A model generated the notes under the pieces. The model did no database searches. It was not told where the DNA came from and worked only from the letters and a program-made list of their open reading frames with translations. The position numbers and the translations under genes were made by a program. DNA of 64,000 nucleotides from Frigoribacterium sp. PhB116 (GTDB taxonomy: Bacteria > Actinomycetota > Actinomycetes > Actinomycetales > Microbacteriaceae): assembly GCF_004364285.1 (NCBI RefSeq), contig NZ_SOBE01000003.1:222103-286102 (forward strand), in the 5' to 3' direction. Of the stretch, positions 25,278 through 34,049 are shown in pieces; positions within the stretch are counted from its first letter, which is position 1; each line of letters starts with the position of its first letter.

Positions 25278-25852
25278 GCGTAGCGCTGTTCGCGCCAGGG
25301 GTCGCCGAGCGCGTGGTAGCCCATGCTCTCCCAGAAGCCGCGGCGGTCGGAGGCCATCGTCTGGATGCCCTGCACCCACTTCGCGCTCTTCCAGAAGTAG
25401 AGGCCGGGCACGAAGAGCCGGGCCGGGCCGCCGTGCTCGGACCCCAGGGGCTCGCCCTCGTAGGTGTCGACGACCCAGGCCTTGCCGCCCAGCAGCTCGC
25501 TCAGGGGCAGGTTCGTCGTGTAGCCGCCGTAGCTCGTCGTCATCGCGAACTCGTGCGTGGTGTCGAGGCCGTCGAAGAGGGTGTCGAGCGAGACGCCCGA
25601 CCAGTGCGTGCCGAGCTTCGACCAGCTCGTGACGCAGTGGATGTCGGTCTCGATCTGCTCGTGCGGCAGCGCCTGGAAGTCGGCCCAGCTGAGCGAGCGG
25701 CTGCCCTGCTCGGTGCCGAGCTGCAGCTCCCACCGCTTGATGTTCGGGGTCGGGCCGGCCGACAGCACCGGGAACCCCTTCTCGAGGTGCTGCCCCGGCG
25801 GGAGGCGCGGGTCGGCCTCGCGACGTCGGCCGAAGCCCGTGAAACCTGCCAT
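25274..25852 (-). CDS. Molybdopterin-dependent oxidoreductase (sulfite oxidase-like domain)
   Basis: A 192-residue protein with the sulfite oxidase-type molybdopterin fold. IHCVTSWSKLGTHWSGV holds the cysteine (C73) that ligates molybdenum, and YGGYTTNLPLSELLG and YFWKSAKWVQGI are typical of the small cytoplasmic YedY-like proteins in actinobacteria. There is no signal peptide and no dimerisation domain. The start is set by an AGGAGG ribosome site that is itself a copy of the GGAGGCGC octamer. It is co-translated with the flavin reductase. The substrate is unknown; methionine sulfoxide or another S/N-oxide is possible. Confidence 0.83.
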   Translation of the reverse strand: MAGFTGFGRRREADPRLPPGQHLEKGFPVLSAGPTPNIKRWELQLGTEQGSRSLSWADFQALPHEQIETDIHCVTSWSKLGTHWSGVSLDTLFDGLDTTHEFAMTTSYGGYTTNLPLSELLGGKAWVVDTYEGEPLGSEHGGPARLFVPGLYFWKSAKWVQGIQTMASDRRGFWESMGYHALGDPWREQRYA

Positions 25853-25932
25853 GGTGCGCCTCCTCGTGGTCGACGCCAGGCTAGCCGTCCCGACCGACAC
25901 CTGGTCGGGCCGAACGGTCGGCGGCTCAGGCC

Positions 25933-26415
25933 CTACGGCAGCTCGAGGGAGACGGGCTCGGCGCCCTCCTCCGCGGGGACGACGTCGACCGTGACGGGAC
26001 GACCGTCCACGCCGGCGGGGAGCTCGTGCTCGGACACGGCCGGCACGTAGTCCATCGTGCACATGCCCGGGTCGGCAGGCGCGAGCCGCACGGTCACGGC
26101 GTCGGCACCGGCCGCCTCGACCGACTCGACGGCAGGCGGGCAGGTCGAGCTGCCGAAGAGGGTCAGGGAGAACGACGTCCCCTCGTCGAGCCAGGCCACC
26201 GAGGGGCCGCCCTCGGCGGCGCCGTCGTCCGTGCCGTCGCCGTCGCCGTCGTCCGCCGGCCCCGACGGGGTCGACGACCCGGTCGGCGCCGCCCCCGCGT
26301 CGGGTGCGCCGCCCGGCCCGGCCTGCGCGCAGGCGCCCAGGAGGAAGGTCGCCGCGACCGCCACGAGGGCGATGCGGGCGGCGGCAGGTCGTCGGTGGGG
26401 TGTCGTCTCGGCCAT
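25933..26415 (-). CDS. Putative lipoprotein
   Basis: A 160-residue protein with a lipoprotein signal ([17 protein letters not shown], lipidated C29) followed by a Gly/Asp/Pro-rich spacer of about 40 residues. The mature domain has a cysteine pair, one in [13 protein letters not shown] and one in [11 protein letters not shown], which probably form a disulphide. The alternation of strands and the SxxCPP motif recall a family of actinobacterial lipoproteins of unknown function. It sits upstream of the molybdopterin gene on the same strand, with an 80-bp gap. Confidence 0.7.
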   Translation of the reverse strand: MAETTPHRRPAAARIALVAVAATFLLGACAQAGPGGAPDAGAAPTGSSTPSGPADDGDGDGTDDGAAEGGPSVAWLDEGTSFSLTLFGSSTCPPAVESVEAAGADAVTVRLAPADPGMCTMDYVPAVSEHELPAGVDGRPVTVDVVPAEEGAEPVSLELP

Positions 26416-26500
26416 TCAGCCATGGTGCCAGGGCCGTCCACGACCGCGCGCCTCCTCCGTGCCCGGCCGCGGTCGAGGCGAGCCCAGGAGCAGGCGAGCC

Positions 26501-27442
26501 TCAGGAGGTGGTGGCCTGGTCGGCCTCGGAGCCCTCGTCGACCATCTGCTGCCACCAGTCGGGGTGCAGGTCGACCAGGCGGACCCAGGCGTACCCGGCG
26601 ACGACGCGGTCGACGTGCCCCGTCAGCTCGGCGAGCGCCAGCTCGCGCGCGTCGCCGACGTCGGCACCGCCGTCGAGGTCGCCGTCGCCCTGGACGTCGA
26701 GCATGCCCAGCGCGTCGACCACGGCGACGGGCACGCGCCAGGCGTCCGGCCCCTCGAGGTGCCGCGGGACGTCGTCGACGACGCCGAGCAGCACCGCCAC
26801 CGCCGAGGCCGCCCCCGTCTCGCCCAGCGCCGCGACGACGTCGAGGTGCTCCTCGTGCCAGTCGCCGTCCCAGAGCTCGGCGAGCAGCGGCACGTGGTCG
26901 CCGTCGAGCCCGAAGACGACGCAGACCCGCAGCGCGGCCCACAGGTCGTCCTCGGCCCGCGACAGCACGACCTCGTGCAGCAGCTCGAGCCCGAGGTCGC
27001 GTCCGTCGCGGGCGCCGAACCAGAAGAGGAAGTCGGCGGCGGCGATCGGCTCGGGCAGGCTGCGGATCAGGTGCCGCTCCTGGTCCGTCAGGCGTCCCTC
27101 GTCGCGCGGCCTCTCGACGGGCGGGTGGTCGAGCACGGACAGCAGGGCCCGCATGCCCCGGCGACGCCGACCCGTCAGGCGGACGACGACGGCGGCGATC
27201 GACCAGAACAGCACGAGCGGGACGAGGTCCCCGAGCGCACGCGACGGCGAGGGCGTCGTCACCAGGATCCCCACGGACAGCACGACGGGCAGCACGCCGA
27301 ACATCGCGAGGGTGAACCACCGCGCGAACCGCTGCGTGCCGAGCTCACGCCGCAGGGCCCGACGCCACGGGTCGAGGGGCACGTTGATCGGCAGCTGCCG
27401 TCGACGGGCGGCCTCGAAGACCTCGACTCGGGTGATCGGCAT
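26501..27442 (-). CDS. Membrane protein with HEAT-like cytoplasmic region
   Basis: A 313-residue protein not matching a family I recognise. After a basic N-terminus it has two membrane helices (roughly 38-85: [18 protein letters not shown] and [17 protein letters not shown]), then a long acidic part made of helical pairs with HEAT-like spacing (for example [20 protein letters not shown] and [20 protein letters not shown]). Such repeats usually bind proteins. The ATG at MPITRVEV is taken as start; the ribosome site is weak. It is divergent from sodA; no functional link is apparent. Confidence 0.6.
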   Translation of the reverse strand: MPITRVEVFEAARRRQLPINVPLDPWRRALRRELGTQRFARWFTLAMFGVLPVVLSVGILVTTPSPSRALGDLVPLVLFWSIAAVVVRLTGRRRRGMRALLSVLDHPPVERPRDEGRLTDQERHLIRSLPEPIAAADFLFWFGARDGRDLGLELLHEVVLSRAEDDLWAALRVCVVFGLDGDHVPLLAELWDGDWHEEHLDVVAALGETGAASAVAVLLGVVDDVPRHLEGPDAWRVPVAVVDALGMLDVQGDGDLDGGADVGDARELALAELTGHVDRVVAGYAWVRLVDLHPDWWQQMVDEGSEADQATTS

Positions 27443-27584
27443 GTGCACGGTCCAGATCGTTGCAGACTCTGCATGCTCGGCCGGACACCGGCCCACGAGG
27501 CTGCGTCCCTGCTGGGAGTTGCTCGACACAGCACCCCACGGGAGTCGTACGGTGGACGGAGGTCAACTGCGAAAGGACTCCCAC

Positions 27585-28205
27585 ATGGCTGAGTACACCC
27601 TCCCCGATCTCCCCTACGACTACAGCGCCCTCGCGCCGCACATCAGCGCGACGATCATGGAGCTGCACCACTCCAAGCACCACAACACCTACGTCACCGG
27701 CGCGAACACGGCCAACGCCGCCCTCGCCGAGGCCCGCGAGACCGGCGACCTGGCGAACGTGAACAAGCTCGAGAAGGACCTCGCGTTCAACCTCGGCGGC
27801 CACGTCAACCACTCGATCTTCTGGACGAACCTGACCCCCGAGACCGGCGAGCCCACCGGCGACCTGCTCGAGGCCATCGGCCGCGACTTCGGCGACCTCG
27901 AGAAGTTCAAGGCCCACTTCACCGCCACCGCGCTCGGCGTGCAGGGCTCCGGCTGGTCGGTGCTCGCCTACGACGTGATCGGTCAGCGCCTCAGCGTCTT
28001 CCAGCTCTTCGACCAGCAGGGCAACGTGCCGTTCGGCCTCGTCCCGCTGCTGATGCTCGACGTCTGGGAGCACGCTTACTACCTCGACTACCAGAACGTG
28101 CGCGCCGACTACGTCAAGGCCTTCTGGAACATCGTGAACTGGGACAACGTCGGCCAGCGCTACGCGGCCGCGACCAGCAAGACGCAGGGCCTGCTGACCT
28201 TCTAG
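27585..28205 (+). CDS. sodA: Superoxide dismutase, Mn/Fe family
   Basis: A 206-residue iron/manganese superoxide dismutase, cytoplasmic, converting superoxide to H2O2 and O2. Metal ligands are H28 (in MELHHSKHH), H76 (in [10 protein letters not shown]), D159 and H163 (in LDVWEHAYY). The glutamine at 144/145 (FDQQGN) near the metal is typical of the Mn form. The ribosome site is AAAGGA before the ATG. A strong 14-bp hairpin follows the stop, so it is monocistronic. Confidence 0.95.
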   Translation: MAEYTLPDLPYDYSALAPHISATIMELHHSKHHNTYVTGANTANAALAEARETGDLANVNKLEKDLAFNLGGHVNHSIFWTNLTPETGEPTGDLLEAIGRDFGDLEKFKAHFTATALGVQGSGWSVLAYDVIGQRLSVFQLFDQQGNVPFGLVPLLMLDVWEHAYYLDYQNVRADYVKAFWNIVNWDNVGQRYAAATSKTQGLLTF

Positions 28206-28222
28206 CAGCAGCCTGTCCTCCG

Positions 28223-28260
28223 AGGAGGCGCGGTGCGGGATCTCCTGCACCGCGCCTCCT
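28223..28260. terminator. sodA terminator made from the GGAGGCGCGG motif
   Basis: AGGAGGCGCGGTGC and its exact complement form a 14-bp stem with a 10-nt loop 18 nt after the sodA stop. Confidence 0.8.
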
Positions 28261-28286
28261 TCGTGTTCCTGTCCTCGATCTTCGTG

Positions 28287-28379
28287 ATTCAGGAAGTCGT
28301 CGCCTCGGGCTCCTGAACCGTGCACGACTCAGGACGATGCGTCCCCTCCTCGCGAGGATCAGGACCGATCTTCCTGAAT
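28287..28379. repeat. Multi-hairpin element with TCCTGA/TCAGGA core, copy 1
   Basis: A 93-bp intergenic element bounded by ATTCAGGAAG and CTTCCTGAAT. Inside, TCCTGA (28311-28316) and TCAGGA (28329-28334) enclose a 12-nt loop with GTGCAC. The 24-nt core differs by one base from the core at 63740-63763. It lies between the sodA terminator and the histidine kinase promoter. Confidence 0.65.
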
Positions 28380-28454
28380 GAGGAGAGGCGACGACGCGTC
28401 CGACCTCGGGATGAAAACCCGGGGCAGGAGGCGCGCCGCACGCGGCCCTGCACC

Positions 28455-28460
28455 TAACCT
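28455..28460 (+). promoter_or_regulatory. -10 element of leaderless histidine kinase promoter
   Basis: TAACCT followed by 7 nt and ATG, no ribosome site. Confidence 0.5.
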
Positions 28461-28467
28461 GGCGCAC

Positions 28468-29796
28468 ATGGCGGACGCGAGGCGGTGGGGGCGGCACGTC
28501 GTCGCGCCGGCCGCCGCCCTCGTCTACTTCGTCTTCTGGGTCGCCAGCTCGTGGGGCCGCGGCGGCGTCGCCGACAACACGGTGGTCTTCGGCCTCTTCG
28601 CGATCGCGATCGCCCTCGCCTGGTGGATCCCGACCACGTCGCTCGCGCTCGTCGTGGTCGTCCCGGTGCTGCAGCTGCTCGGGCTCGCCGAGGCCCCGTC
28701 GCAGGACACCTGGACGGCCTACGTCGCCATCGCCCTGGTGATGGCCTTCGTGGCGGTGAAGCCGTCGCCCTGGCTCCGTCTCGCCGCGCTGCTCGTCGCC
28801 GGCGTCGCCGCCGGCCTCGCCGCGTGGCTGCTGGCCGTGCCGACCCTGACGCGGCCGCAGAGCTGGAGCACCTGGGTCGGCGCCGGCACGACGGGGCTCC
28901 GCATCGAGTTCTCGCTGCTCACCGCGGCCTTGTTCGGCGTCTTCGCCGGTGCGTGGGCGATCGGGGTCGCGTTCGCGAGCATCCGCCGGGTGCTCGTGAT
29001 CCGGCAGGCCCTGGAGGCGACCGAGACACGGTTCGAGGCGACCGACCTCGAGCTGCGGCTCGCCCAGGACAGGGCGCGGATCTCCCGCGACGTGCACGAC
29101 GCTCTGGCGCACTCCCTCGCGGTCGTGGTCTCGCAGGCCCAGGGCGGGCTCGCCCTGCAGGCGACCCGCCCCGAGGTCGCCGAGGAGTCGCTGCGCACCA
29201 TCGCCGAGGTCGGCCGCACGGCCCTGCTCGACGTGCGGCGCCTCGTCGAGCGCATCACGCAGGACGACGACGTCACCGCTCCGCGCGAGACGCTCGCCGA
29301 CGTCGACGCCCTCGTCGTCGCGATGCGCGAGGTCGGGATGGAGGTGGACGTCACGACCGAGGGAGCCCCCGGGCCCCAGGGGCCGGTCGGCGCCCTCGCC
29401 CCCTCGCAGGAGCTCGCCGTCTACCGCATCGTGCAGGAGAGCCTGACGAACGCGCTGAAGCACGCGGGCACCTCGAGCCGCGTCGCGGTGCAGCTCGACT
29501 GGCGCGGCCGCGGGCTCACGCTGCAGGTCACGTCGCGGGGCCGCGGAGCCCCGCTCGTCGCGGCCCGCACCGGGGCCGACCGCGGCGCCGGCGTCCGCGG
29601 CATGACCGAGCGTGCCCGACTCGCGGGCGGCTGGCTCACGGCGCAGCCCTCGGCGGACGGGACAGCCTTCGAGGTGACCGCGTTCGTGCCGACGACCGGC
29701 GCCTCCTCGGTCGTCGCGCCCGACGCCTCCTCCGCACCTGCACCTGCACCTGCATCTGCCTCTGCCTCTGCCCCCACCGAGAGAAGCTCCTCATGA
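28468..29796 (+). CDS. Two-component sensor histidine kinase, NarL/DesK-type
   Basis: A 442-residue sensor with five or six membrane helices in residues 10-170, a HisKA_3 dimerisation domain with the phospho-accepting histidine in SRDVHDALAHSL (H210), and an HATPase domain (ESLTNALKHAG, then DRGAGVRGMTERARLAGG). The extracytoplasmic loops are short, so it may sense a signal inside the membrane. The C-terminus is a Pro/Ala/Ser tail encoded by hexanucleotide repeats. Its stop overlaps the response regulator start (ATGA). Start chosen by the leaderless-type hexamer. Signal unknown. Confidence 0.88.
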   Translation: MADARRWGRHVVAPAAALVYFVFWVASSWGRGGVADNTVVFGLFAIAIALAWWIPTTSLALVVVVPVLQLLGLAEAPSQDTWTAYVAIALVMAFVAVKPSPWLRLAALLVAGVAAGLAAWLLAVPTLTRPQSWSTWVGAGTTGLRIEFSLLTAALFGVFAGAWAIGVAFASIRRVLVIRQALEATETRFEATDLELRLAQDRARISRDVHDALAHSLAVVVSQAQGGLALQATRPEVAEESLRTIAEVGRTALLDVRRLVERITQDDDVTAPRETLADVDALVVAMREVGMEVDVTTEGAPGPQGPVGALAPSQELAVYRIVQESLTNALKHAGTSSRVAVQLDWRGRGLTLQVTSRGRGAPLVAARTGADRGAGVRGMTERARLAGGWLTAQPSADGTAFEVTAFVPTTGASSVVAPDASSAPAPAPASASASAPTERSSS

Positions 29797-30515
29797 CCGA
29801 CTCGCCCGCCGCCGGCACCGCCAGCCCGGCCGTCATCACCGTCGCCGTCGTCGACGACCAGCCGCTCTTCGCCTCCGGCCTGCGGATGCTGATCGAGGCG
29901 CAGCCGGACCTGCGCTGCGTCGGCACCGCCGTCGACGGGCGCGAGGCGCTGGCGCTGGTCGAGCGCGAGCACCCCGACGTGGTGCTGATGGACCTCCGCA
30001 TGCCCGTGATGAACGGGCTGGAGGCGACGGCCCGAATCCTCGAGGGCGTCTCGCCCGACGACCTGCCCCGGGTGGTCGCGCTGACGACCATCCAGCGCGA
30101 CGAGGCCGTGTTCGGGGCCCTCAAGGCCGGGGCCTACGCGTTCCTCACGAAGGACGCGACGCCCGACGAGGTGCTCACGACGATCCGCGCGGCGTGGGCG
30201 GGCGACCCCGTGCCGACCGCCGCGGCCGCGCTCGACGTCGTGCACGAGTTCGCCGTGCCGACGACCCCGGCTCCCCGCGTCGACCCGCTCGAGCCGCTGT
30301 CGCCGCGCGAACGCGAGATGTTCACCCTCGTCGCCCGGGGGCTCAGCAACATCGAGATCGCGGGCGAGGCGTACCTGAGCGAGGCGACGGTGAAGAGCCA
30401 CGTCCGCTCGGTGCTGCAGAAGCTCGGCATGCGCAACCGCGTGCAGATCGTCGTCTTCGCCTACGAGAACGGCCTCGTGCCCGCCTCCGACGGCGGGCCG
30501 AGGCCGCGCCGGTGA
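29793..30515 (+). CDS. Response regulator, NarL/LuxR family
   Basis: A 240-residue regulator with a receiver domain (DD at 21-22, phosphorylated D67 in VVLMDLRMP, T in LTTIQRD and K in FLTKDAT) and a LuxR-type helix-turn-helix (LSPREREMFTLVARGLSNIEIA through SEATVKSHVRSVLQKL). It is translationally coupled to the kinase gene by an ATGA overlap. Its targets are not visible here; the secreted protein directly downstream may be one. Confidence 0.9.
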   Translation: MTDSPAAGTASPAVITVAVVDDQPLFASGLRMLIEAQPDLRCVGTAVDGREALALVEREHPDVVLMDLRMPVMNGLEATARILEGVSPDDLPRVVALTTIQRDEAVFGALKAGAYAFLTKDATPDEVLTTIRAAWAGDPVPTAAAALDVVHEFAVPTTPAPRVDPLEPLSPREREMFTLVARGLSNIEIAGEAYLSEATVKSHVRSVLQKLGMRNRVQIVVFAYENGLVPASDGGPRPRR

Positions 30516-30567
30516 GGGCCGGTCGCCGAGGGGCGGGCCGGTGAGGGGCCGGCCGGTGAGGGCCGGC
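30511..30567. repeat. Tandem GGTGAGGGCCGG repeats
   Basis: Three imperfect copies of GGTGAGG(G)GCCGG span the end of the response regulator gene and the start of the next gene, giving several alternative GTG start codons there. Confidence 0.6.
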
Positions 30568-31506
30568 GGCCGGGAGCGCGTCGCGAAGCGGGTCACCGTC
30601 GTCGCGGTGGCCGCGCTCGTCGCCGGGGTCGTGGCCGTCGGCATCCCCGCCAACGCCGCCTGGACCCTGCCCGACCTGCCCGAGAAGGACCAGGCGTCGT
30701 GGACGATGCCCCTCGACCAGTACGTCGGGGTCGGCGTCGTCCGCCTCAACTACGCGACCGAGCTGCTCATCCAGGACTGCATGGTCGACGCCGGCCACGA
30801 CGACGCGGTCGTGCCCTGGCGCGACGTCGACGCGGCCACGAACGCCACCGAGCGCCAGCCGCTCCGCGCCTTCGACCTCGCCGCCGCCCGCGAGCGCGGC
30901 TACCACGTGCCTCCCACCGTCGACGCCGGTGCCGACGCCTGGCGGGCCTTCGAGTACCGGGAGACCTCGCCCGACGAGGCGGCCGACCGCGCGACCTGCC
31001 TCGAGCGCGCCTACCGCCAGCATCCCGAGCTGTTGACGGGCGCCTCCGCGTCGTCGACCACCGGCTCGGTGGGCGACGTCGCCATCCGGCTGAGCAACGC
31101 GGCGTTCCTCGAGGCCCGGCAGGACGCCTCCGTGCGCCGGGCTGCCGACGCGTGGCACGCCTGCATGATCGACCAGGGCGTGGGCGCCGGGCCCTGGGCC
31201 GACGACCTGCCGGACGACCCGGCGGACATGCCCACCACGCGGATGGCCCAGACCTTCACCTCGTACGACCCCGCGACCGCCGTCGGCGACGAGGAGCGCG
31301 ACCTCGCCGAGACCGACGCCGCCTGCCGTGCCGCCTCGGGCTACCTCGACGCGCTCTACGAGGCCGAGTGGCAGCAGCAGCTGACTGTGCCGCACGACTA
31401 CGGCGAGCGCCTCGCCCAGATCGACACGGGCCCCCTCGTCGCGGCGCAGCAGCTCGTCGACCGCACGATCGAGCGGCTCGGGCCCGAGCGGCCGAGGGGC
31501 CTGTAG
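30541..31506 (+). CDS. Secreted or membrane-anchored hypothetical protein with paired cysteines
   Basis: A protein of up to 321 residues with an N-terminal hydrophobic segment (VTVVAVAALVAGVVAVGIPANA) and a large extracytoplasmic part. Four cysteines occur in similar helical settings: DCMVDAGHDD, TCLERAYRQH, ACMIDQGV and ACRAASGY. The same kind of C-x3-x-G motif occurs in the lipoprotein at 41.3 kb. The start is uncertain because GTG codons are repeated at 30541, 30556 and further in. It follows the response regulator by 25 bp and may be co-transcribed. No domain recognised. Confidence 0.65.
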   Translation: MRGRPVRAGGRERVAKRVTVVAVAALVAGVVAVGIPANAAWTLPDLPEKDQASWTMPLDQYVGVGVVRLNYATELLIQDCMVDAGHDDAVVPWRDVDAATNATERQPLRAFDLAAARERGYHVPPTVDAGADAWRAFEYRETSPDEAADRATCLERAYRQHPELLTGASASSTTGSVGDVAIRLSNAAFLEARQDASVRRAADAWHACMIDQGVGAGPWADDLPDDPADMPTTRMAQTFTSYDPATAVGDEERDLAETDAACRAASGYLDALYEAEWQQQLTVPHDYGERLAQIDTGPLVAAQQLVDRTIERLGPERPRGL

Positions 31507-31513
31507 GAGGCGA

Positions 31514-31530
31514 GGAGGGCTCGGCCCTCC
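31514..31530. terminator. Short GC hairpin after the secreted protein gene
   Basis: GGAGGGC-TCG-GCCCTCC, perfect 7-bp stem 8 nt after the stop. The rest of the 118-bp convergent gap to the TetR gene holds an AT-richer stretch but nothing else I recognise. Confidence 0.55.
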
Positions 31531-31624
31531 GACGGGGGGTTACGAAACAGGTCGCGGAGTATGCATGATGGGGTACAGAGGAACACTGACGGGGCGGGGG
31601 CGCCTGCCGGTCGGCTGACGCTGG

Positions 31625-32278
31625 TCAGTCGATCGGGGGACGGTCCGTCGGCCTGATCAGCTCGGCGAGCTCGTCGGCGAGGCCGGCGGACCGCGGCGAC
31701 AGGAACGACGGCAGCACGAAGCGCATCATGTCCTGCAGCCGCTCGAAGACGTCCGCGTGGCCGGTGCTGAGGGCCGAGAAGGTCTGCACCCCGCTGAAGG
31801 CGCCGACGACGAAGCGCGCCGCACGGTCGACGTCGAGGTCGTCGCGGAACGTCCCCTCCGAGACCGCGCGCGACACGTGCCCCGCGGTCTCGTCGACCCA
31901 GGCGAGCGCCGCGGGCGCCCGGCTCGGCACCTCGCCGATCGACTCGGTCGACAGCCGCAGGCCGGCCGCGACCATCGGCTCGGTCGAGAGCTGCGTCGCG
32001 AAGGAGGCGCACGCCAGCATCAGCGCACCGGCCGCAGACGGCGCACCCGCGATCGCGAGCTCGGTCCACGCCCGCGACAGGCGCTGCTGCTCGGCGACGA
32101 CCGCCCCGGCCAGGTCGGCCTTCGAGCGGAAGTGGAAGTAGAGGGCACCCTTGGTGACCCCGGCCGCGTCCGTCACCTGGTCGAGCGACGTCTCGGCGTA
32201 GCCCCGGGCGAGGAACACCGAGGAGGCGCCCTGCAAGATGGCCGCCCGCGTCTCGCGGGCCCTGCGCTGCTGCGCCAC
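31625..32278 (-). CDS. TetR family regulator (ScbR/autoregulator-receptor-like)
   Basis: A 217-residue TetR-type repressor. The N-terminal helix-turn-helix is FLARGYAETSLDQVTDAAGVTKGALYFHFRSKADL (abridged: TSLDQV to ALYFHF), and the family style TRAAILQGASSVF with GALYFHF and AVVAEQ is that of gamma-butyrolactone receptor-like proteins. The C-terminal ligand domain is diverged. Start GTG behind CAGGAGG. It is divergent from a GNAT acetyltransferase gene, a possible target. Whether a butyrolactone signal is involved cannot be told; no synthase gene is present. Confidence 0.78.
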   Translation of the reverse strand: MAQQRRARETRAAILQGASSVFLARGYAETSLDQVTDAAGVTKGALYFHFRSKADLAGAVVAEQQRLSRAWTELAIAGAPSAAGALMLACASFATQLSTEPMVAAGLRLSTESIGEVPSRAPAALAWVDETAGHVSRAVSEGTFRDDLDVDRAARFVVGAFSGVQTFSALSTGHADVFERLQDMMRFVLPSFLSPRSAGLADELAELIRPTDRPPID

Positions 32279-32413
32279 GGTCGCCTCCTGCCCTCTGCTC
32301 GTCGTGTGCGTGTTGCTCGTCACGTGCGCGCTGCGGGTCGCGCGCCCGTGGTCGGCGGGCGCCGGCGTCGGCAGCCGTGACGAGGCTGACCCCAGGGTAG
32401 GGCCCCCGGGCGG

Positions 32414-32419
32414 TACCGT
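32414..32419 (+). promoter_or_regulatory. -10 element of leaderless GNAT promoter
   Basis: TACCGT followed by 6 nt and ATG; the palindromic GGTACC inside it may also be an operator half for the divergent TetR gene. Confidence 0.45.
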
Positions 32420-32425
32420 CGGGGC

Positions 32426-33004
32426 ATGACGACCGTGCTCCGCCTCATGCCCGACGACCGGCTCGGCCCCTGGATCGCCTGCTCGCAGGCCGAGTACGAG
32501 CGGTCGCGGCTCGCGTCGGGCGAAGCGGCCGAGATCGCGGCGGAGGCGGCGCGCGCCTCGTTCGAGCGGAACTTCCCCGGGGGCCGCCCCGCGCCGGGGC
32601 ACCTCGTGCACGACGTGGTGGTGACGGCGTCCGGCACCGACGGCGAAGGAACCGGAGTCGGAGACGGCGAGGACGGCGGCAGTGACGGCCGCGGCACCGT
32701 CGTGGGCGTCCTCTGGATCGGGCCGTTCGCCGGGGGCAGCGACGCGTGGTGGGTGTGGGACGTCGAGATCGACGAGCAGCACCGCGGCGCCGGCCACGGC
32801 CGTGCGGCGATGCAGCTCGCCGAGGAGGAGGCGGCCCGCCACGGCGCCGCCACCCTCGGCCTCAACGTGTTCGGCTACAACACGGCCGCCCGGGCGCTCT
32901 ACGAGTCGCTCGGCTACGAGACGACGGCGGTGCAGATGCGCAAGCCGGTCGGCGCTGCTGCTGCTGCTGCCGCCGCTGTGGCTGCTGCTGAGTCGGCGCA
33001 GTGA
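32426..33004 (+). CDS. GNAT family N-acetyltransferase
   Basis: A 192-residue acetyltransferase. Acetyl-CoA binding motif A is VEIDEQHRGAGHGRAAMQLA, followed by the motif B segment LGLNVFGYNTAARALYESLGY. A Gly/Asp-rich loop (about 68-92) interrupts the front half and is encoded by a near-repeat of GGAGWCGGCG. The C-terminus is an alanine run encoded mostly by GCT triplets, unlike the GCC/GCG used elsewhere, so it looks like slippage. Leaderless start. Substrate unknown. Confidence 0.82.
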   Translation: MTTVLRLMPDDRLGPWIACSQAEYERSRLASGEAAEIAAEAARASFERNFPGGRPAPGHLVHDVVVTASGTDGEGTGVGDGEDGGSDGRGTVVGVLWIGPFAGGSDAWWVWDVEIDEQHRGAGHGRAAMQLAEEEAARHGAATLGLNVFGYNTAARALYESLGYETTAVQMRKPVGAAAAAAAAVAAAESAQ

Positions 33005-33013
33005 CCACCGTTG

Positions 33014-33071
33014 CATCACGTTCCGAGCGTCGCGTCCCGTCGCGGCGAGACGTGATGCTCGGAACCTGATG
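33014..33071. repeat. 58-bp palindrome forming the 3' end of the EamA gene
   Basis: CATCACGTTCCGAGC (33014-33028) pairs with GCTCGGAACCTGATG (33057-33071) with one mismatch, with weaker pairing inside (CGTC/GACG). It begins 10 nt after the GNAT stop and encodes the last residues and stop codon of the convergent transporter gene. Confidence 0.7.
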
Positions 33072-33978
33072 TGACCGCCCCGCTCCCGGCAGCAGCAGAG
33101 GCAGCGCGTCCCCCGAGCGGCGGGCGGCTCGCGAACAGCACCCCGGCGACGACGACGACCCCGGCGCACACCTCCACGAGGTCGGGCACCTCGTCGAAGG
33201 CGACCCACGATGCGGCCACGCCGACGACGGGCACCAGCATCGAGAAGGGGGCGACGGTGCTCGACGGGTACGCCGCGAGCAGGCGGGTCCAGAGCCCGTA
33301 GCCGAGCACGGTCGCGACCAGCACCACGTACAGCAGGCCGATCACCGACGGCAGGGCCGCGACCGTGAAGGCGCCCGCGAGGCTGTCGCCGATGCGCTCG
33401 GGACCCTCGACGACGAGCGAGAGCGCGAGCATCGGCACGGGCGGCACGACAGACATCCACAGCGTCAGGCGCAGCGGGTCGGGGGCGGCCGCACGCCGGA
33501 CCGCGACGTTGCCGAGGCCCCAGCCGACCGCCGCGCAGAGCGTGAGCACCACCGGCAGCAGGGCCGCGACCTGCGACCGGTGCGCGGCGATCACCGCGAG
33601 CGCCAGCACGGCGACGCCGATGCCGATCGCCTGTCGCCGCGTGATGCGCTCGCGCAGCCAGATCGCCGCGATCACGACGGTGGCGGGCGCCGACGCCTGC
33701 AGCACGAGCGACGCGAGGCCCGACGGCATGCCCGCGGCCATGCCGAGGTACAGGAACCCGAACTGCAGGATGCCGAGCCCGAGGCCCACCATCAGCAGCC
33801 GCGACCACGGGATCGCCGGCCGTGGCACGAACAGCAGGGTCGGCACCGCGAGCAGCGCGAACCGCAGCGCCACGAGGAAGATCGGCGGGAAGTGGTCGAG
33901 CGCCAGCGCCGTCATCGGGAAGTTGACGCCCCAGCACACCACGACGACGAGGGCGAGGAGGCGGTCGCGGGGGCTCAT
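33016..33978 (-). CDS. EamA/DMT family transporter
   Basis: A 320-residue exporter with ten hydrophobic segments and two EamA halves (VVCWGVNFPMTALALDHFPP near 15 and WGLGNVAVRR near 155 mark the starts of each). Members export amino acids, metabolites or drugs. Start at MSPRDRLL behind AAGGTGG. The last ~18 residues (from about TSGSEHHVSPRR) are hydrophilic and come from the palindromic element at 33014-33071, so the original C-terminus may have been replaced. Divergent from a LysR-type gene, the normal arrangement for a LysR-controlled exporter. Confidence 0.85.
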   Translation of the reverse strand: MSPRDRLLALVVVVCWGVNFPMTALALDHFPPIFLVALRFALLAVPTLLFVPRPAIPWSRLLMVGLGLGILQFGFLYLGMAAGMPSGLASLVLQASAPATVVIAAIWLRERITRRQAIGIGVAVLALAVIAAHRSQVAALLPVVLTLCAAVGWGLGNVAVRRAAAPDPLRLTLWMSVVPPVPMLALSLVVEGPERIGDSLAGAFTVAALPSVIGLLYVVLVATVLGYGLWTRLLAAYPSSTVAPFSMLVPVVGVAASWVAFDEVPDLVEVCAGVVVVAGVLFASRPPLGGRAASAAAGSGAVTSGSEHHVSPRRDATLGT

Positions 33979-34026
33979 GGGACCACCTTGCCGGAGGTGC
34001 GGATGCAGGACCAGCGCAGGTCTCGT

Positions 34027-34043
34027 CATCGACGATGTAGCGT
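34027..34043 (+). promoter_or_regulatory. LysR promoter and possible operator
   Basis: The 71-bp divergent gap holds the palindrome CATCG-A-CGATG (34027-34037) immediately followed by TAGCGT (34038-34043), which stands 6 nt before the lysR ATG as a leaderless -10 element. Autoregulation through the palindrome is an inference. Confidence 0.45.
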
Positions 34044-34049
34044 CCCTTC

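Noticed and set aside
28451..28466. Iron box before the histidine kinase (ACCTAACCT)
   Set aside because: Only one half of the box is present; the sequence is better explained as the leaderless -10 element TAACCT.
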